From Chryseobacterium daeguense DSM 19388 (lineage in GTDB: Bacteria; Bacteroidota; Bacteroidia; Flavobacteriales; Weeksellaceae): 64,000 nt of DNA. Made by a program: the position numbers and the translations under genes. Below the pieces are notes generated by a model. That model was not told where the DNA came from. It made no database searches and saw only the letters and a list, made by a program, of their open reading frames with translations. Location: the NCBI RefSeq assembly GCF_000430825.1, contig NZ_AUMT01000016.1, positions 1 to 64,000 on the forward strand, written 5' to 3'. Every line of letters starts with the position of its first letter. Position 1 is the stretch's first letter. Below are positions 9,984 through 19,118 of the stretch, in pieces.

Positions 9984-10694
9984 TTATCTTCTGAATCCTC
10001 TCGATTTTTGAATTTCCTCGTCCTGCTCCTGGCTTTCCTCTTCTCTCATTCGATTGGCATCCTGATAAACATCGGGGTCATTCACATTCAGTTGTACGTT
10101 TGATTTTTCCTGTTTTTGAGAGTGATTTTGCTTTTCAGAGATTCCAGCAACCGTATTGAATTCCTTGGACACAATATTCAAATCATTCGTAATTTCTTTT
10201 GCCATTTCTGGGAACTGAACAATTTTATCTTGCAGAAAAGATTTAAGTTTTAGAAGTTCTGCTTTGTAACGGTTAAGTTCTTCTGTGTTTTTTTTATCTG
10301 CAATAATTGCGGTCAATTCTATTGCATTTTTAATAAAATCAAACTCAACTATTTTGTTGGTTTCTTTATCGAAAATGAAAGCTTTTTTCTCAATGGAAAA
10401 TCCAGCTTCTTTTTGATTTGATATGTCTTGAATTTCGCTGTATTCAATTTTGTTTTTACTGTTTACAAGAATTTCAGAAATACTTTTGTCTCTTTCTAGA
10501 AAGATAACTTTCAATTGAGTATTATTATCCGTAAGCTGAAAAGTTGCCCTGTTTTTGTCGTTGTCCGCCACAATGGTGTATCCCTTCAGAAATTTCTGAA
10601 TATCATCTGCATTTAGTTTTTTAGAGAATGACAGATCTTCATTGATAATTCCGTATTTTTTTAGTTCGTCTGTTGGTAAAGTATTAGTGTTCAT
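9984..10694 (-). CDS. 236-aa DUF4099-like conjugative-element protein
   Basis: Soluble protein whose N-terminus (LPTDELKKYGI followed by LNADDIQKFLKGYTI) resembles the DUF4099 pattern of Bacteroidetes mobile elements. The middle is beta-rich, residues 140-190 are probably coiled coil, and the C-terminus is acidic and Gln-rich. Its start overlaps the end of the peptidase gene by 11 bases, so the two are likely translated together. Its pairing with the 660-residue gene suggests they act together. Function is unknown. The family match is by eye. Confidence 0.55.
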   Translation of the reverse strand: MNTNTLPTDELKKYGIINEDLSFSKKLNADDIQKFLKGYTIVADNDKNRATFQLTDNNTQLKVIFLERDKSISEILVNSKNKIEYSEIQDISNQKEAGFSIEKKAFIFDKETNKIVEFDFIKNAIELTAIIADKKNTEELNRYKAELLKLKSFLQDKIVQFPEMAKEITNDLNIVSKEFNTVAGISEKQNHSQKQEKSNVQLNVNDPDVYQDANRMREEESQEQDEEIQKSRGFRR

Positions 10695-11559
10695 AATGGT
10701 TTGCTATTAAATTGTTTACTTTAATAAGGTCATTTAAAAAATGAGAAGGGTTGATGCTTTGTCCGAATTCTTTTACCGAAAAATGCAGATGTGGACCTGT
10801 GGAGTTTCCGGTATTCCCGCTTTTTCCAATGATAAAGCCGGCTTTTACTCTTTCTCCTATTTGATAATATATTTCTGAGAGATGCAGGTAAGATGTTTCA
10901 AAACGGTTAAAATGTTTTACCTTGATGTAATTCCCTCCACCTTTAGAATCCCATCCGGCTGAAGTAACGATTCCATCCATTACAGAATAGACATTTTCAT
11001 AGCTGGCTTTTAAATCAATCCCATTGTGCATTTTTTTTGTTCCGAAAATAGGATGAGTTCTTGTCCCATAAGAAGATGTAATGGTGATCTTGTTTTTAAG
11101 AGGCATTACAATTTTTGGAAAATATGCTGCCGGTTCTTCAACCAAATCATACGTGCTGAAAAAGCTTTGTTTTTTTGATGTTTGCTTTGTTTCTTCTAAT
11201 TTATTCTGTGTTAGCAACATCAAAGAATCTTTCAGTTTTTGAAACTCATTTCTTTGTACTTCTTTTACACTGCTATACTCTTTCATCAACATTTTCAAAG
11301 AATCGATTTGACTCGTTAGCCATTTCGTCGAACCTTTGGTTTCATTTTTTAAATCTGATTTAGTGGTGATATTTAAAACTTGCTTCCAAGATTTCTTAGC
11401 CTTCTTTCGTTGTACCGTTTCTTCGATATTAGATTTTTCTGATACATTCGGATTTTCAGATTTCTTTTGTATTGTTGCTGTAATCGTATTGAATTGCGCA
11501 AATGATAAGTAACTGCAGGACAATGCCATCAAAGTAAATATGTATTTTAGTTTTTTCAT
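10684..11559 (-). CDS. M23 (LytM-type) peptidoglycan endopeptidase
   Basis: 291 residues with a signal peptide (MKKLKYIFTLMALSCSYLSFAQ), a charged coiled-coil region (about 80-125) and a C-terminal peptidase M23 domain. The zinc motif HNGID gives His178 and Asp182, and GPHLHF supplies His257 and His259. YGTRTHPIFG and GNTGNSTGPHLHF are typical of the family. It is expected to cut cell-wall cross-links in the periplasm, opening a path for the transfer channel. It follows the coupling-protein gene with one base between. The complete set of zinc ligands suggests it is active. Confidence 0.85.
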   Translation of the reverse strand: MKKLKYIFTLMALSCSYLSFAQFNTITATIQKKSENPNVSEKSNIEETVQRKKAKKSWKQVLNITTKSDLKNETKGSTKWLTSQIDSLKMLMKEYSSVKEVQRNEFQKLKDSLMLLTQNKLEETKQTSKKQSFFSTYDLVEEPAAYFPKIVMPLKNKITITSSYGTRTHPIFGTKKMHNGIDLKASYENVYSVMDGIVTSAGWDSKGGGNYIKVKHFNRFETSYLHLSEIYYQIGERVKAGFIIGKSGNTGNSTGPHLHFSVKEFGQSINPSHFLNDLIKVNNLIANHYEH

Positions 11560-11560
11560 T

Positions 11561-13552
11561 TTATGCAGCTTTTATATTTTCATTTACAATGAGTTCCACT
11601 TCTTTATTGATTTTTCTAAAATTGGTCATCAACACTTCTTCTTTTCGGTTAACTCCTTTTTTATCCACAAAGGAGTAATATGAGGGCATTTTCACATAGT
11701 TTTTTTCTTCTTCTTGAATGGTTTTCTTATCCAAATTAATTTTACCGCTGACTGCAGAGGTTTTGTACTCCTCAGCATCATTTTCTACTCCCTGTGCGAT
11801 CATTCCTACCATTTCTCCGGTTTTCAAGGCTGCTATTTTACCTGCCGGAATCATATTATCCATCTTTTCATTGATACTGGTGGTTGTTCCTTGCTGAGAA
11901 ATGGATTGTGAGTATGATTTTTGCTTAATTTTTCCGAAAAGTTTTTCCAACCAATCCAATGTATTTTTGTCTCTGGCAGATCCGGAAAGAATATTTCCGA
12001 CAATGGCAGAAATTGTATCAGCAACTTCTTTTTTGTAGAACTGTCTGAGCTGCGGAATTTCCTGAAGTCCAAGCATTACAGCGACTTTATTGCTTCTTGC
12101 AGTTGCTACGATGTTATCAATTTTATGAATGTAAATCGTCGGAAATTCGTCTGCGATAATTCCTCCCGGCAAATTGTGTTTGGAATTGATCAATCTTAAA
12201 GTCCTGTTTAATACCGAAGAATACAATGCAGAATTAATATCCTGTGTTCCCGGGTCTGATGCCAGAATAATAATAGAAGGATTATCTCTGTCGGTTATCT
12301 TCAATTCCACTTCATCTCCTGAAAACACCCAAAAACTTTCTTTAGTTGCCAATCTTGAAAGGAAAATTTTGAGTGTTCCGATTTGTCCTTCCAATTGGTC
12401 AAATGCTTTGTTGTCATAGGCCGTCTTGAAAGGTGACAGCAAAGAGAAAATTTCTTCATTGGTAAAAAGCGTGTCGAAAATTTCTTTATAGCTTCTATTC
12501 ATAAAGGAAAGAATATGAGGCAAATCAGAATATTTTCCATTTTCGAATGTTGCAAAAAAATAAATGCAGGACGAAAGGAAATTTATCGCAGATTGGGTAA
12601 AGAAAGCTTCAGAACCACCTCCAGAACTGGAACCTCCTTTTTGCAAAGATGAAACCATTGATTCTGCCATTTCCTGGGCTTCTGCTAAAGTTTGGATGTA
12701 CTTCTTATGAAATGGATTGACTCGTTTTGATTTTTCAACCTCGTTCAGATTAATGACGTGGAAATTGTAACCGTAGTCTGCTTCCTTACTTTTTTTCAAC
12801 AAATAATGGTAGTATGCAATCTGTGCTAGATCAGGAAATTTAAAATCGTAGATGCAGAGACAGAAACCTTTGGCGATCATTTGTCTTATGGCAGGATTGA
12901 TGACACCAAACGACTTTCCAGAACCTGGTGTTCCGATGACCATCGTTCCTCTAAAAGGATCAATATTAATATACCCTTCATAAGTCTTATTGTTATATCT
13001 GAAGATATAAGGAATGTTAATCGAAGTATCAGTGTTCACCAATTCTCTATTTTGATCGAAGGATTCTTCTTCAACATTCCATCGGTCTTTTCCCATTTTC
13101 TGCTGCACCAGTTTTGAAATACTGTCTGCACCCATTTGAAGTATAACTGCTCCTAAAAAAGAAAGAACTGCATAGATTACCTGATAGAGATTGAATCCGG
13201 GAAACACTCTTGGAAGTTTTTCATTTCCTGCTTCATTCTGCCAAACCAGTGAAGAAAAAATCATCAGCAATCCCAAAATCATAGGAGCAATAATCTCTTT
13301 ACTAATATTAAGGTCTTTCTTTTTCTTGGCTTTTGTTCCGACAGCCACTAATCCAATCAGAATCAATGTTGCAAATTTGGCATTGATAGGTGGGTAAATA
13401 AAACTCAGCTTTGAAAAATTCTTCAACAAGTTTGATACTACCGGAACATTGCCATTAAGGTAGAAAAGCGAAGCACAATCGAGTGCTACGACTGCGTACA
13501 CCGTTTTTTGTAAAAAGCCATAGATCTTTATTTGGTGTTGTTGCTCTTGCAT
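11561..13552 (-). CDS. type IV coupling protein (VirD4/TraD-type ATPase)
   Basis: 663 residues. Three or four transmembrane segments occupy about residues 15-140. A RecA-like ATPase follows with Walker A GTPGSGKS (207-214) and a Walker B region GGIIADEFPTIYI. It should bring the relaxase-DNA complex to the secretion channel at the inner membrane. In Bacteroides conjugative transposons the equivalent is often called MobC, while TraG there means the VirB4 ATPase, so I give no symbol. Its start shares one base with the stop of the preceding 132-residue gene, showing tight coupling. Confidence 0.9.
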   Translation of the reverse strand: MQEQQHQIKIYGFLQKTVYAVVALDCASLFYLNGNVPVVSNLLKNFSKLSFIYPPINAKFATLILIGLVAVGTKAKKKKDLNISKEIIAPMILGLLMIFSSLVWQNEAGNEKLPRVFPGFNLYQVIYAVLSFLGAVILQMGADSISKLVQQKMGKDRWNVEEESFDQNRELVNTDTSINIPYIFRYNNKTYEGYINIDPFRGTMVIGTPGSGKSFGVINPAIRQMIAKGFCLCIYDFKFPDLAQIAYYHYLLKKSKEADYGYNFHVINLNEVEKSKRVNPFHKKYIQTLAEAQEMAESMVSSLQKGGSSSGGGSEAFFTQSAINFLSSCIYFFATFENGKYSDLPHILSFMNRSYKEIFDTLFTNEEIFSLLSPFKTAYDNKAFDQLEGQIGTLKIFLSRLATKESFWVFSGDEVELKITDRDNPSIIILASDPGTQDINSALYSSVLNRTLRLINSKHNLPGGIIADEFPTIYIHKIDNIVATARSNKVAVMLGLQEIPQLRQFYKKEVADTISAIVGNILSGSARDKNTLDWLEKLFGKIKQKSYSQSISQQGTTTSINEKMDNMIPAGKIAALKTGEMVGMIAQGVENDAEEYKTSAVSGKINLDKKTIQEEEKNYVKMPSYYSFVDKKGVNRKEEVLMTNFRKINKEVELIVNENIKAA

Positions 13553-13950
13553 TAAGAATAATTTTCGAAATATTGATTCAGTAATTTGTGTTCATCTAGT
13601 AAACTATCGTGTAGCTTCTGTTGCCGTTCCTGCAAATTTTTATGATGTTCCTGTATTTTAACAAGTTTGGCATTCAACAGATTCAATCGATTAATTAATT
13701 CATTTCCTCTTTTTTCGACGTTCTTAATAATGTATGAGCAGCTTGCATCTTCAATATTTTTCAACACATTATCTTTAAACTCACTGAAATGTTTTTCCAA
13801 TTTTTGGTATTCCAATTTATAGATTTCAAGTTCCCTTTCTAGTTTTCTATTTTTTCGTTTTTCAAAAATTATATCTAAAACCACTAATACAATCACTGTA
13901 AATAATAGAACGATATAAAGATTTTTCACATTGTCAATTAAGTATTCCAT
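13552..13950 (-). CDS. small membrane-anchored coiled-coil protein
   Basis: 132 residues with one N-terminal transmembrane helix (about residues 10-28). A long, strongly charged coiled coil runs over most of the remainder, rich in Lys, Glu and Leu with Gln near the end (QERQQKLHDSLLDEHKLLNQ). It sits between traN and the coupling-protein gene, sharing one base with the latter. It could be a scaffold between the coupling protein and the channel, which is inferred from position. I recognise no named family. Confidence 0.6.
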   Translation of the reverse strand: MEYLIDNVKNLYIVLLFTVIVLVVLDIIFEKRKNRKLERELEIYKLEYQKLEKHFSEFKDNVLKNIEDASCSYIIKNVEKRGNELINRLNLLNAKLVKIQEHHKNLQERQQKLHDSLLDEHKLLNQYFENYS

Positions 13951-13960
13951 AATAAAAAAA

Positions 13961-14830
13961 TTAAAAGGTATCGGCTTTAAGAATTTCAGAATAGTTAACT
14001 TTCATTTCGATGGTGCGTCCAGAGAGTTGTTCTTCAATTAATCTTATCATCATTACTTTAGAGTTCGGGTAGGTGAATTTTTTGAAAACATAAATGTTTC
14101 TGAAATTCTTTCTGAAATGTTTTTGAGGATTGAGTTGTAAAATTGGGGTAAGACCTACACTTTGGTTATTAGTTGCTTTATGGATTTTTTTATCTTCTAA
14201 GGAGAATTTCAAATCCTCAATGTCATAGCTCAGATTAGAATTGTTTTTGATGGTCATATCTAAAAAAATATAGTCGCTTATTACATAGACATTATTGAGC
14301 TGAAAGCTTAGTTTGAGATTTTTTTCTTCCCTTATCGGATTTTTCTCAGATTTTTTCTGAATAATGTCCATTGCGAATTTTCTTAATTCAAGATCTGAAA
14401 AAACCATTTTTTCAAACTCAATGGGTTGCATCGCTTCGGGTTGAATATGGATATTGGTAATTGTGTTTAGGTTGTCCTGATTTCTGTAAACAACTTTGTA
14501 CTGAGCGATGAAAGATTGAGCAACGACGGTTATCACTCCGATTTTATCTCCATTAAAAAGAACCGATGGTATTTTGATTTTTCCCTTCTCGTCAGAATCA
14601 GGATGGTCTGTGATTTTTATCCTGGCAATATTTGTGGCTGGTAAATCTCCAGTCAGTTTTTCTGTTGAAAGATCCACATACTGAATGGGCTCAGGCGAAA
14701 TAATATGCAGATTGATCCCTTCGGTAATTTCAATTTCCGGTAAGTCGGAAATAATCTGTTCCTTGGTTGCTGTTTGAGCTGTGAAAAATTGAGCTGCGAA
14801 AATTAAAAGGGTGTATAATAAAGTTCTCAT
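13961..14830 (-). CDS. traN: conjugative transfer protein TraN (DUF4138, VirB9-like)
   Basis: 289 residues with a signal peptide ending FTAQ. The beta-rich body is typical of Bacteroidetes TraN: EITEGINLHIISPEPIQYVD near the start, the VVAQSFIAQYKVVYR region, and a C-terminal immunoglobulin-like segment with NNVYVISDYIFLDMTIKNNS. TraN is the outer-membrane-core component placed opposite VirB9 in other type IV systems. It lies four bases after traM, the usual order in this transfer family. Confidence 0.85.
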   Translation of the reverse strand: MRTLLYTLLIFAAQFFTAQTATKEQIISDLPEIEITEGINLHIISPEPIQYVDLSTEKLTGDLPATNIARIKITDHPDSDEKGKIKIPSVLFNGDKIGVITVVAQSFIAQYKVVYRNQDNLNTITNIHIQPEAMQPIEFEKMVFSDLELRKFAMDIIQKKSEKNPIREEKNLKLSFQLNNVYVISDYIFLDMTIKNNSNLSYDIEDLKFSLEDKKIHKATNNQSVGLTPILQLNPQKHFRKNFRNIYVFKKFTYPNSKVMMIRLIEEQLSGRTIEMKVNYSEILKADTF

Positions 14831-14834
14831 TGAT

Positions 14835-16049
14835 TTATTTTTTTTGTTGGTTTTGTGATTCTTTCAGTTGTTTTTCGTCGATTAAAAAGACATAAGAATT
14901 GTACTTCAATTTTGCCTTGTTCTCTTTGATCAGGTTGGCAATTGATTTGGATGTTGATGTAAACAGGCTGGATCCAATGCTTGAGAAGAATCCTTTTCCG
15001 CCCATATCCATCTGAGTTCCTTGTACGGAGTTACTTCCCATTTCCCTCATCATATCTCTGAAAACACTTTGTGGAACGTATAATCCCTTCATTCCATCAA
15101 TATCATAAATGGACAGGTTGACTGGGTAGATTTCTCCTTTCGTAAAAACCGACACAATATTCAGATTTACTCTTTGCATGGAAAATCCTGAGATTTGACC
15201 ATATAAAATGGAACCTTTGCTTATTTTTTTGTTTCCGACAAAGATGTCTTCCAGCAACCGGAATCTGATCCTGCTTCCCAGAAAACCTTTGTTATTTTCG
15301 TCAATGACCGCTTTGATAAAGCTGTTTTCTTTCTCCTTATAGAAAGCATTGAAACCACTGTTGATTCCGGATTTGCTCACCTTGAAAGTTGAATTAAGAA
15401 AATCTTCCATTTTCTCTTTGTTGGACTTCAGTTTTTGTTCTGCTGCGAGTTTACTTTGGTACTCAGGATCACGGGATTTTTCTAAAGAATCCATCACGAG
15501 CATTTGTTCTTTCAGATATTTTACAGGGTCTGGTTGGACACTTTGTGTCTTTTCTTTAGGTGTATCAGCGTATTTTTCTTCCTGGTTTCCGTAAGATTTG
15601 TCATTCAGCATTTTGATGATTTCCGAAGACCTGTTGTAATCTTTATCTTCCCTTTGCTGTTGATTTGGCTTGTAATATGAGGATTGCTTTCCTTTTGCCT
15701 CATATTGATTTTGTCTGCCATTGACTGCTTTTAATGAATCTATTTTTCTCTTTTGAGCTAAAGACAATTGGTCATCATAGTTCAATAAACTATCTTCTTC
15801 CTTATCCAATCCACCAAGCATTGTTCTGTTATCCTCTTTTTTGAAAAACGCATCATAAGCATCATTTTTTGTCATAATAGAATCCTGAGTGTCGCCCAAT
15901 GAAAGAGATAATTCTTTTGGCTTGTCTTTTTCAGACGTGTCCTCTTTGACAAACTGCGCTCCTACGTAAGCAAAAAGAAAAAGAAACGGTAGAGCCAATA
16001 GTGGCAAAACATATTTTTTTTCTTTAAAATTGATTTTTTTAATGTCCAT
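14835..16049 (-). CDS. traM: conjugative transfer protein TraM (VirB10-like)
   Basis: 404 residues. One transmembrane helix near the N-terminus (about 14-31) is followed by a long charged and Gln-rich periplasmic linker, then a C-terminal beta domain (from about 215) with FIKAVIDENNKGFLGSRIRF, SKGSILYGQISGF and a final YVFLIDEKQL. This is the layout of VirB10-type proteins, which bridge the inner and outer membranes. Its start overlaps the TraL-like gene by 11 bases and it is followed by traN. Confidence 0.85.
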   Translation of the reverse strand: MDIKKINFKEKKYVLPLLALPFLFLFAYVGAQFVKEDTSEKDKPKELSLSLGDTQDSIMTKNDAYDAFFKKEDNRTMLGGLDKEEDSLLNYDDQLSLAQKRKIDSLKAVNGRQNQYEAKGKQSSYYKPNQQQREDKDYNRSSEIIKMLNDKSYGNQEEKYADTPKEKTQSVQPDPVKYLKEQMLVMDSLEKSRDPEYQSKLAAEQKLKSNKEKMEDFLNSTFKVSKSGINSGFNAFYKEKENSFIKAVIDENNKGFLGSRIRFRLLEDIFVGNKKISKGSILYGQISGFSMQRVNLNIVSVFTKGEIYPVNLSIYDIDGMKGLYVPQSVFRDMMREMGSNSVQGTQMDMGGKGFFSSIGSSLFTSTSKSIANLIKENKAKLKYNSYVFLIDEKQLKESQNQQKK

Positions 16050-16392
16050 TTTTTAATTTTTGGTATTGGTTAAACAGATAGTCAATTCGTAAGCTGTCTT
16101 CTTTTTTCAGTTCGTTTTGGTCTCTTTTCACTTTTAAAGTTTTAAGTTCAGTCACAATTTTCTCCATTTCTTTCTCATTGTTTACGCTCAGATTTTGAGT
16201 AGTTTTATTTTTAGAGTATAAAACCGGAGGTTTGATTTTGAACGTACTGTCGGAAGGGAAAAAGACACCTTGAATGATAGACCCAATAAATGAAACCGAC
16301 AGTAGAATCATTGAATAGGTGAAGAATTTCTTTGGATTTTGAACTGCCCATTGCAGCCACTTCTGACCCTTTTGTTTTAATGTCGTATTCAT
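16039..16392 (-). CDS. traL: small TraL-like conjugative membrane protein
   Basis: 117 residues with one transmembrane helix (about 23-43) followed by a Lys/Glu-rich helical tail. It lies between traK and traM, where Bacteroidetes transfer operons carry traL, and it has the right size and topology. I assign it mainly by position, because no diagnostic motif is visible. It starts one base after traK and overlaps traM by 11 bases. Confidence 0.6.
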   Translation of the reverse strand: MNTTLKQKGQKWLQWAVQNPKKFFTYSMILLSVSFIGSIIQGVFFPSDSTFKIKPPVLYSKNKTTQNLSVNNEKEMEKIVTELKTLKVKRDQNELKKEDSLRIDYLFNQYQKLKNGH

Positions 16393-16393
16393 T

Positions 16394-17008
16394 TTAGTAA
16401 GAGTTTTTGTTTTGATTGGATAGTTCTTCGTTATTGATGATTCGCCAGTTTTTAAGAATCACACCGTGAGGATTATTGGGACTTCTAATGATGTCTTCAA
16501 AGAATCCTTCGGTGATGAGCTTCCTGGTGATGACAGAAGATTTTCGTGTGATCATCTGTTTCCCAAAAAAAGAAAATTTCTTCTTTTCCATATTGAGTGC
16601 AATTGAATCGGTATGGATACTTACCATTGAACTAGAGGCGATGATCTGATTGTAAAATCCTTTTTCCTTTAAGTTGGTATATTCTTTTTTTCCGCTGTCA
16701 TCAATGAGATATAATGACTTTTGAATATTATCTTTGATATAGGTGTCATCAGGAGCGAGTGTGAAAAACAATCGGTGGAATAATTCAATTTGAGCTTTAT
16801 ATTCAACAGGTCGGTTAAGCAAAACATCAGTCTGCTTGGCAAGTACCGGAACGCCATTGTCTAAAATGTAAATTGATTTTCTGGAATCCTCGATCATTCT
16901 GTATGCAAAAAAAAATCCCGCAATAACAATGAAAACAGCAAAAGCAATGGCAGATAATGAAACGACCTTGTTGATCTTAATTCTTTGTTCTATATTTTTG
17001 ATAAGCAT
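16394..17008 (-). CDS. traK: conjugative transfer protein TraK (VirB8-like)
   Basis: 204 residues. A short cytoplasmic N-terminus (IEQRIKINK) is followed by one transmembrane helix (about 17-36) and a periplasmic domain with VEYKAQIELFHRLFFTLAPD and a C-terminal SVITRKLITEGFFEDIIRSPNNPHGVI region, shown here only to mark the conserved area around residues 158-185. This matches the Bacteroidetes TraK family, the VirB8-like inner-membrane assembly factor. It lies 23 bases after traJ. Confidence 0.85.
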   Translation of the reverse strand: MLIKNIEQRIKINKVVSLSAIAFAVFIVIAGFFFAYRMIEDSRKSIYILDNGVPVLAKQTDVLLNRPVEYKAQIELFHRLFFTLAPDDTYIKDNIQKSLYLIDDSGKKEYTNLKEKGFYNQIIASSSMVSIHTDSIALNMEKKKFSFFGKQMITRKSSVITRKLITEGFFEDIIRSPNNPHGVILKNWRIINNEELSNQNKNSY

Positions 17009-17031
17009 TTTGTTTTGGTATTTTTTAAAGG

Positions 17032-18279
17032 TTATTTTCCGTTTTTCATCGCTCCCTGAGCTCTTCCCGATGCAGAACCTGCTGCTGCATTTTTTGCTGT
17101 AGCTGCTGCTACTGAAGCGCCTCCTGTTTTGGCTGCCAATATTGCTGTTTTTGCACTGCTTGCCATTTTTCCTGCAGCATTTTTCATTTTGGTCATCGTC
17201 CCCGCTCCTCCGGCTGAAACAATACTGTCTGCAATGGTTGGGGTCATTAAAACCCCGATTCCTGTAACAACATAAGCAACACAGGTGAACAGCTGATTAT
17301 AGATCATTCCTGAATTTGAAACATAAACCATCAAAGCATCAAGGTTGGTGATTGTTCCGTTGGATAAAAGTGTATCATACCTTTCAATCTCCATTGTATA
17401 GCCTGAAGCAATTAATTGCTGACCAATATTGATTATGGTGTAGGCAACAAAAGTGTAAAGGTTAATATTGATGAACTTGGACACCCAGCTATATAAAGAG
17501 CTTTCAAATCCAGGGACAAGAGCCATCCCCACGGCTATCGGCCCTAAAATAATCAGGATGTAAGCCCATATTTTTTGAATGAAGAAAATGAGATAAACAC
17601 AAACCCGAAGAATGGAAAGGCAAAAAAATTCAATAAGTTCTGCAACTAATTTCTGCATTTGGAATTCCATTCTTATCTGCCATTCTTTGATGGGCTGAAT
17701 GAGTTTATCTAATCCCTCGCTGATGTCAAACCAGGAATCATCTGCATCTTCGGTAGTGTTCTCAATGACTTCCTGCTTCGCATCTTCTTCCGCTTTCAGT
17801 TTTATAACAGCATCGAGCAATTGCTGTTGCTTTTTAAATCTCTCGACCCGCAAATCATTGACTTCAGACTCTATCTCACTGAAAATTGAGATTCCTGGTT
17901 CTGCAATGGCTTCAAATGGCGCTTGAATCATATTGACAAATCCGCTCCAATAAACAAGTGTAAATCCGATAAGAATTGGTTTCAGCATTGGGGTGATTTC
18001 CCATTCTCTATCTCCTGCTGCCATTTGCCAACCCATATATCCGAGGTACATAAGAGCGCCTAATCCGCCTATCGCTTTTCCTACCAAAGCAGATCCTGCT
18101 GCGCTATCTTGTACACTATTATCTAATTTGGTAAAAACCTCCATAAACCATTTTTCAAAGGCGCCATCTCCTTTTAAAAATTGGAGTAGATTACTGTAAT
18201 CGCCGTCTGTTTGGGCGAAACCCATGACAGGCAGTAGAATTGCGAATACGCAAAAAGTTACGGTTATCGTTTTATTCAT
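17032..18279 (-). CDS. traJ: conjugative transfer protein TraJ (VirB6-like)
   Basis: 415 residues with a signal peptide (MNKTITVTFCVFAILLPVMGFAQ) and several transmembrane segments, including ALGGLGALMYLGYMGW-type (about 68-85), a pair around residues 215-260 and one near 330. A polar helical stretch lies between about 130 and 205. The C-terminus is an Ala/Gly/Lys-rich tail. This is the usual shape of Bacteroidetes TraJ, the polytopic VirB6-like channel protein. It sits upstream of traK and three bases after the 276-residue gene. The second copy at the window end is truncated. Confidence 0.85.
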   Translation of the reverse strand: MNKTITVTFCVFAILLPVMGFAQTDGDYSNLLQFLKGDGAFEKWFMEVFTKLDNSVQDSAAGSALVGKAIGGLGALMYLGYMGWQMAAGDREWEITPMLKPILIGFTLVYWSGFVNMIQAPFEAIAEPGISIFSEIESEVNDLRVERFKKQQQLLDAVIKLKAEEDAKQEVIENTTEDADDSWFDISEGLDKLIQPIKEWQIRMEFQMQKLVAELIEFFCLSILRVCVYLIFFIQKIWAYILIILGPIAVGMALVPGFESSLYSWVSKFININLYTFVAYTIINIGQQLIASGYTMEIERYDTLLSNGTITNLDALMVYVSNSGMIYNQLFTCVAYVVTGIGVLMTPTIADSIVSAGGAGTMTKMKNAAGKMASSAKTAILAAKTGGASVAAATAKNAAAGSASGRAQGAMKNGK

Positions 18280-18281
18280 TT

Positions 18282-19112
18282 TTAATATCGGTGTTTATAT
18301 TGGCTCATCACATTGTGAACGATCTGCTGGTCTGAAGCAGGTATCCATCCCGGTGGTAAGGCATAATTTGAATGGTTTTTCAAAATATTTTTATAATCTG
18401 TAAGAAGTGTTGTCTTATTATTGTGCTTCCTTAATTCCGTTACAAATTTTCTCCATTTGATAAGGGTTTCGTGGTACATAATGAATCGTTTTCCCCTTGG
18501 CATATCCATACTTCTCGACATTGAATATTTTTCTTTGATGAGATCCAATTCTTCCTGAAGTCTTCTTATGGTGCCTGTTGAGCTGAGTGTTTCAAACGTT
18601 TGTTGGTATTTCAGTCGCCATTCTTGAAAATTTTGAGGTGTATCGGGGAATTCGGTAATTGGTTTTAGCATTCGTTTGTAATACAATAACCATAGAGGGT
18701 CTGCATCGACAGTAGCGGAAGTCCAATGGGCAAAATCCTGAATACTTCTTTTATGAATAGTGTCTGAAGCTGCTTTTATATTTTTTGCCTCTTCCTCCTG
18801 AAATTTTAATTGAGCGAATCTTTGATTTTGCACTCCGGTAGGTTTTAATGGTCGAATGTCTTCGCCATCTTTATAATCCCTGTTAATTTTCGGAGCCCAC
18901 ATTCCCCAAACCGTGGCGTAGGCAAAATTGGTTTGAATGCCTAAAAAATATTTTGGGTAAGGTCTCCAATCTCCCCAATCTTGAAAGACCATTCTTTTAT
19001 GCTGGGCAACAATGGAAGGGTCATTCAATCTCTTTACACTCAATTGTGCAAACACAGTGGCTGCAAAAAAGAGCAACTGAAATAGACTGATTTTTTTTAG
19101 TAGATTTTCCAT
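18282..19112 (-). CDS. secreted protein of unknown function in the transfer operon
   Basis: 276 residues with a signal peptide (LFQLLFFAATVFAQ). The mature part is rich in Trp, Tyr and Arg, with WGDWRPYPKYFLGIQTNFAY and WGMWAPKINRDYKDGEDIRP near the N-terminus and predominantly helical segments after it. No named domain is recognised. It lies between the last of the three related secreted proteins and traJ, with gaps of 6 and 2 bases, so it is probably a periplasmic part of this flavobacterial transfer system that the Bacteroides prototype lacks. Confidence 0.65.
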   Translation of the reverse strand: MENLLKKISLFQLLFFAATVFAQLSVKRLNDPSIVAQHKRMVFQDWGDWRPYPKYFLGIQTNFAYATVWGMWAPKINRDYKDGEDIRPLKPTGVQNQRFAQLKFQEEEAKNIKAASDTIHKRSIQDFAHWTSATVDADPLWLLYYKRMLKPITEFPDTPQNFQEWRLKYQQTFETLSSTGTIRRLQEELDLIKEKYSMSRSMDMPRGKRFIMYHETLIKWRKFVTELRKHNNKTTLLTDYKNILKNHSNYALPPGWIPASDQQIVHNVMSQYKHRY

Positions 19113-19118
19113 AATTTT

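Larger units (their letters stand above)
1..17509. repeat. first copy of a 17.5-kb redundant segment
   Basis: This stretch recurs at 46492-64000 with a constant offset of 46491 bases. Every gene boundary compared, including the starts and stops of the methyltransferase-helicase and of TraK to TraN, lies at that offset with the same translation. It begins inside the DUF305 gene and ends inside traJ. These are not natural element ends, so the redundancy is best read as a circular sequence continued past its own origin. A real tandem duplication cannot be excluded from sequence alone. Confidence 0.95.
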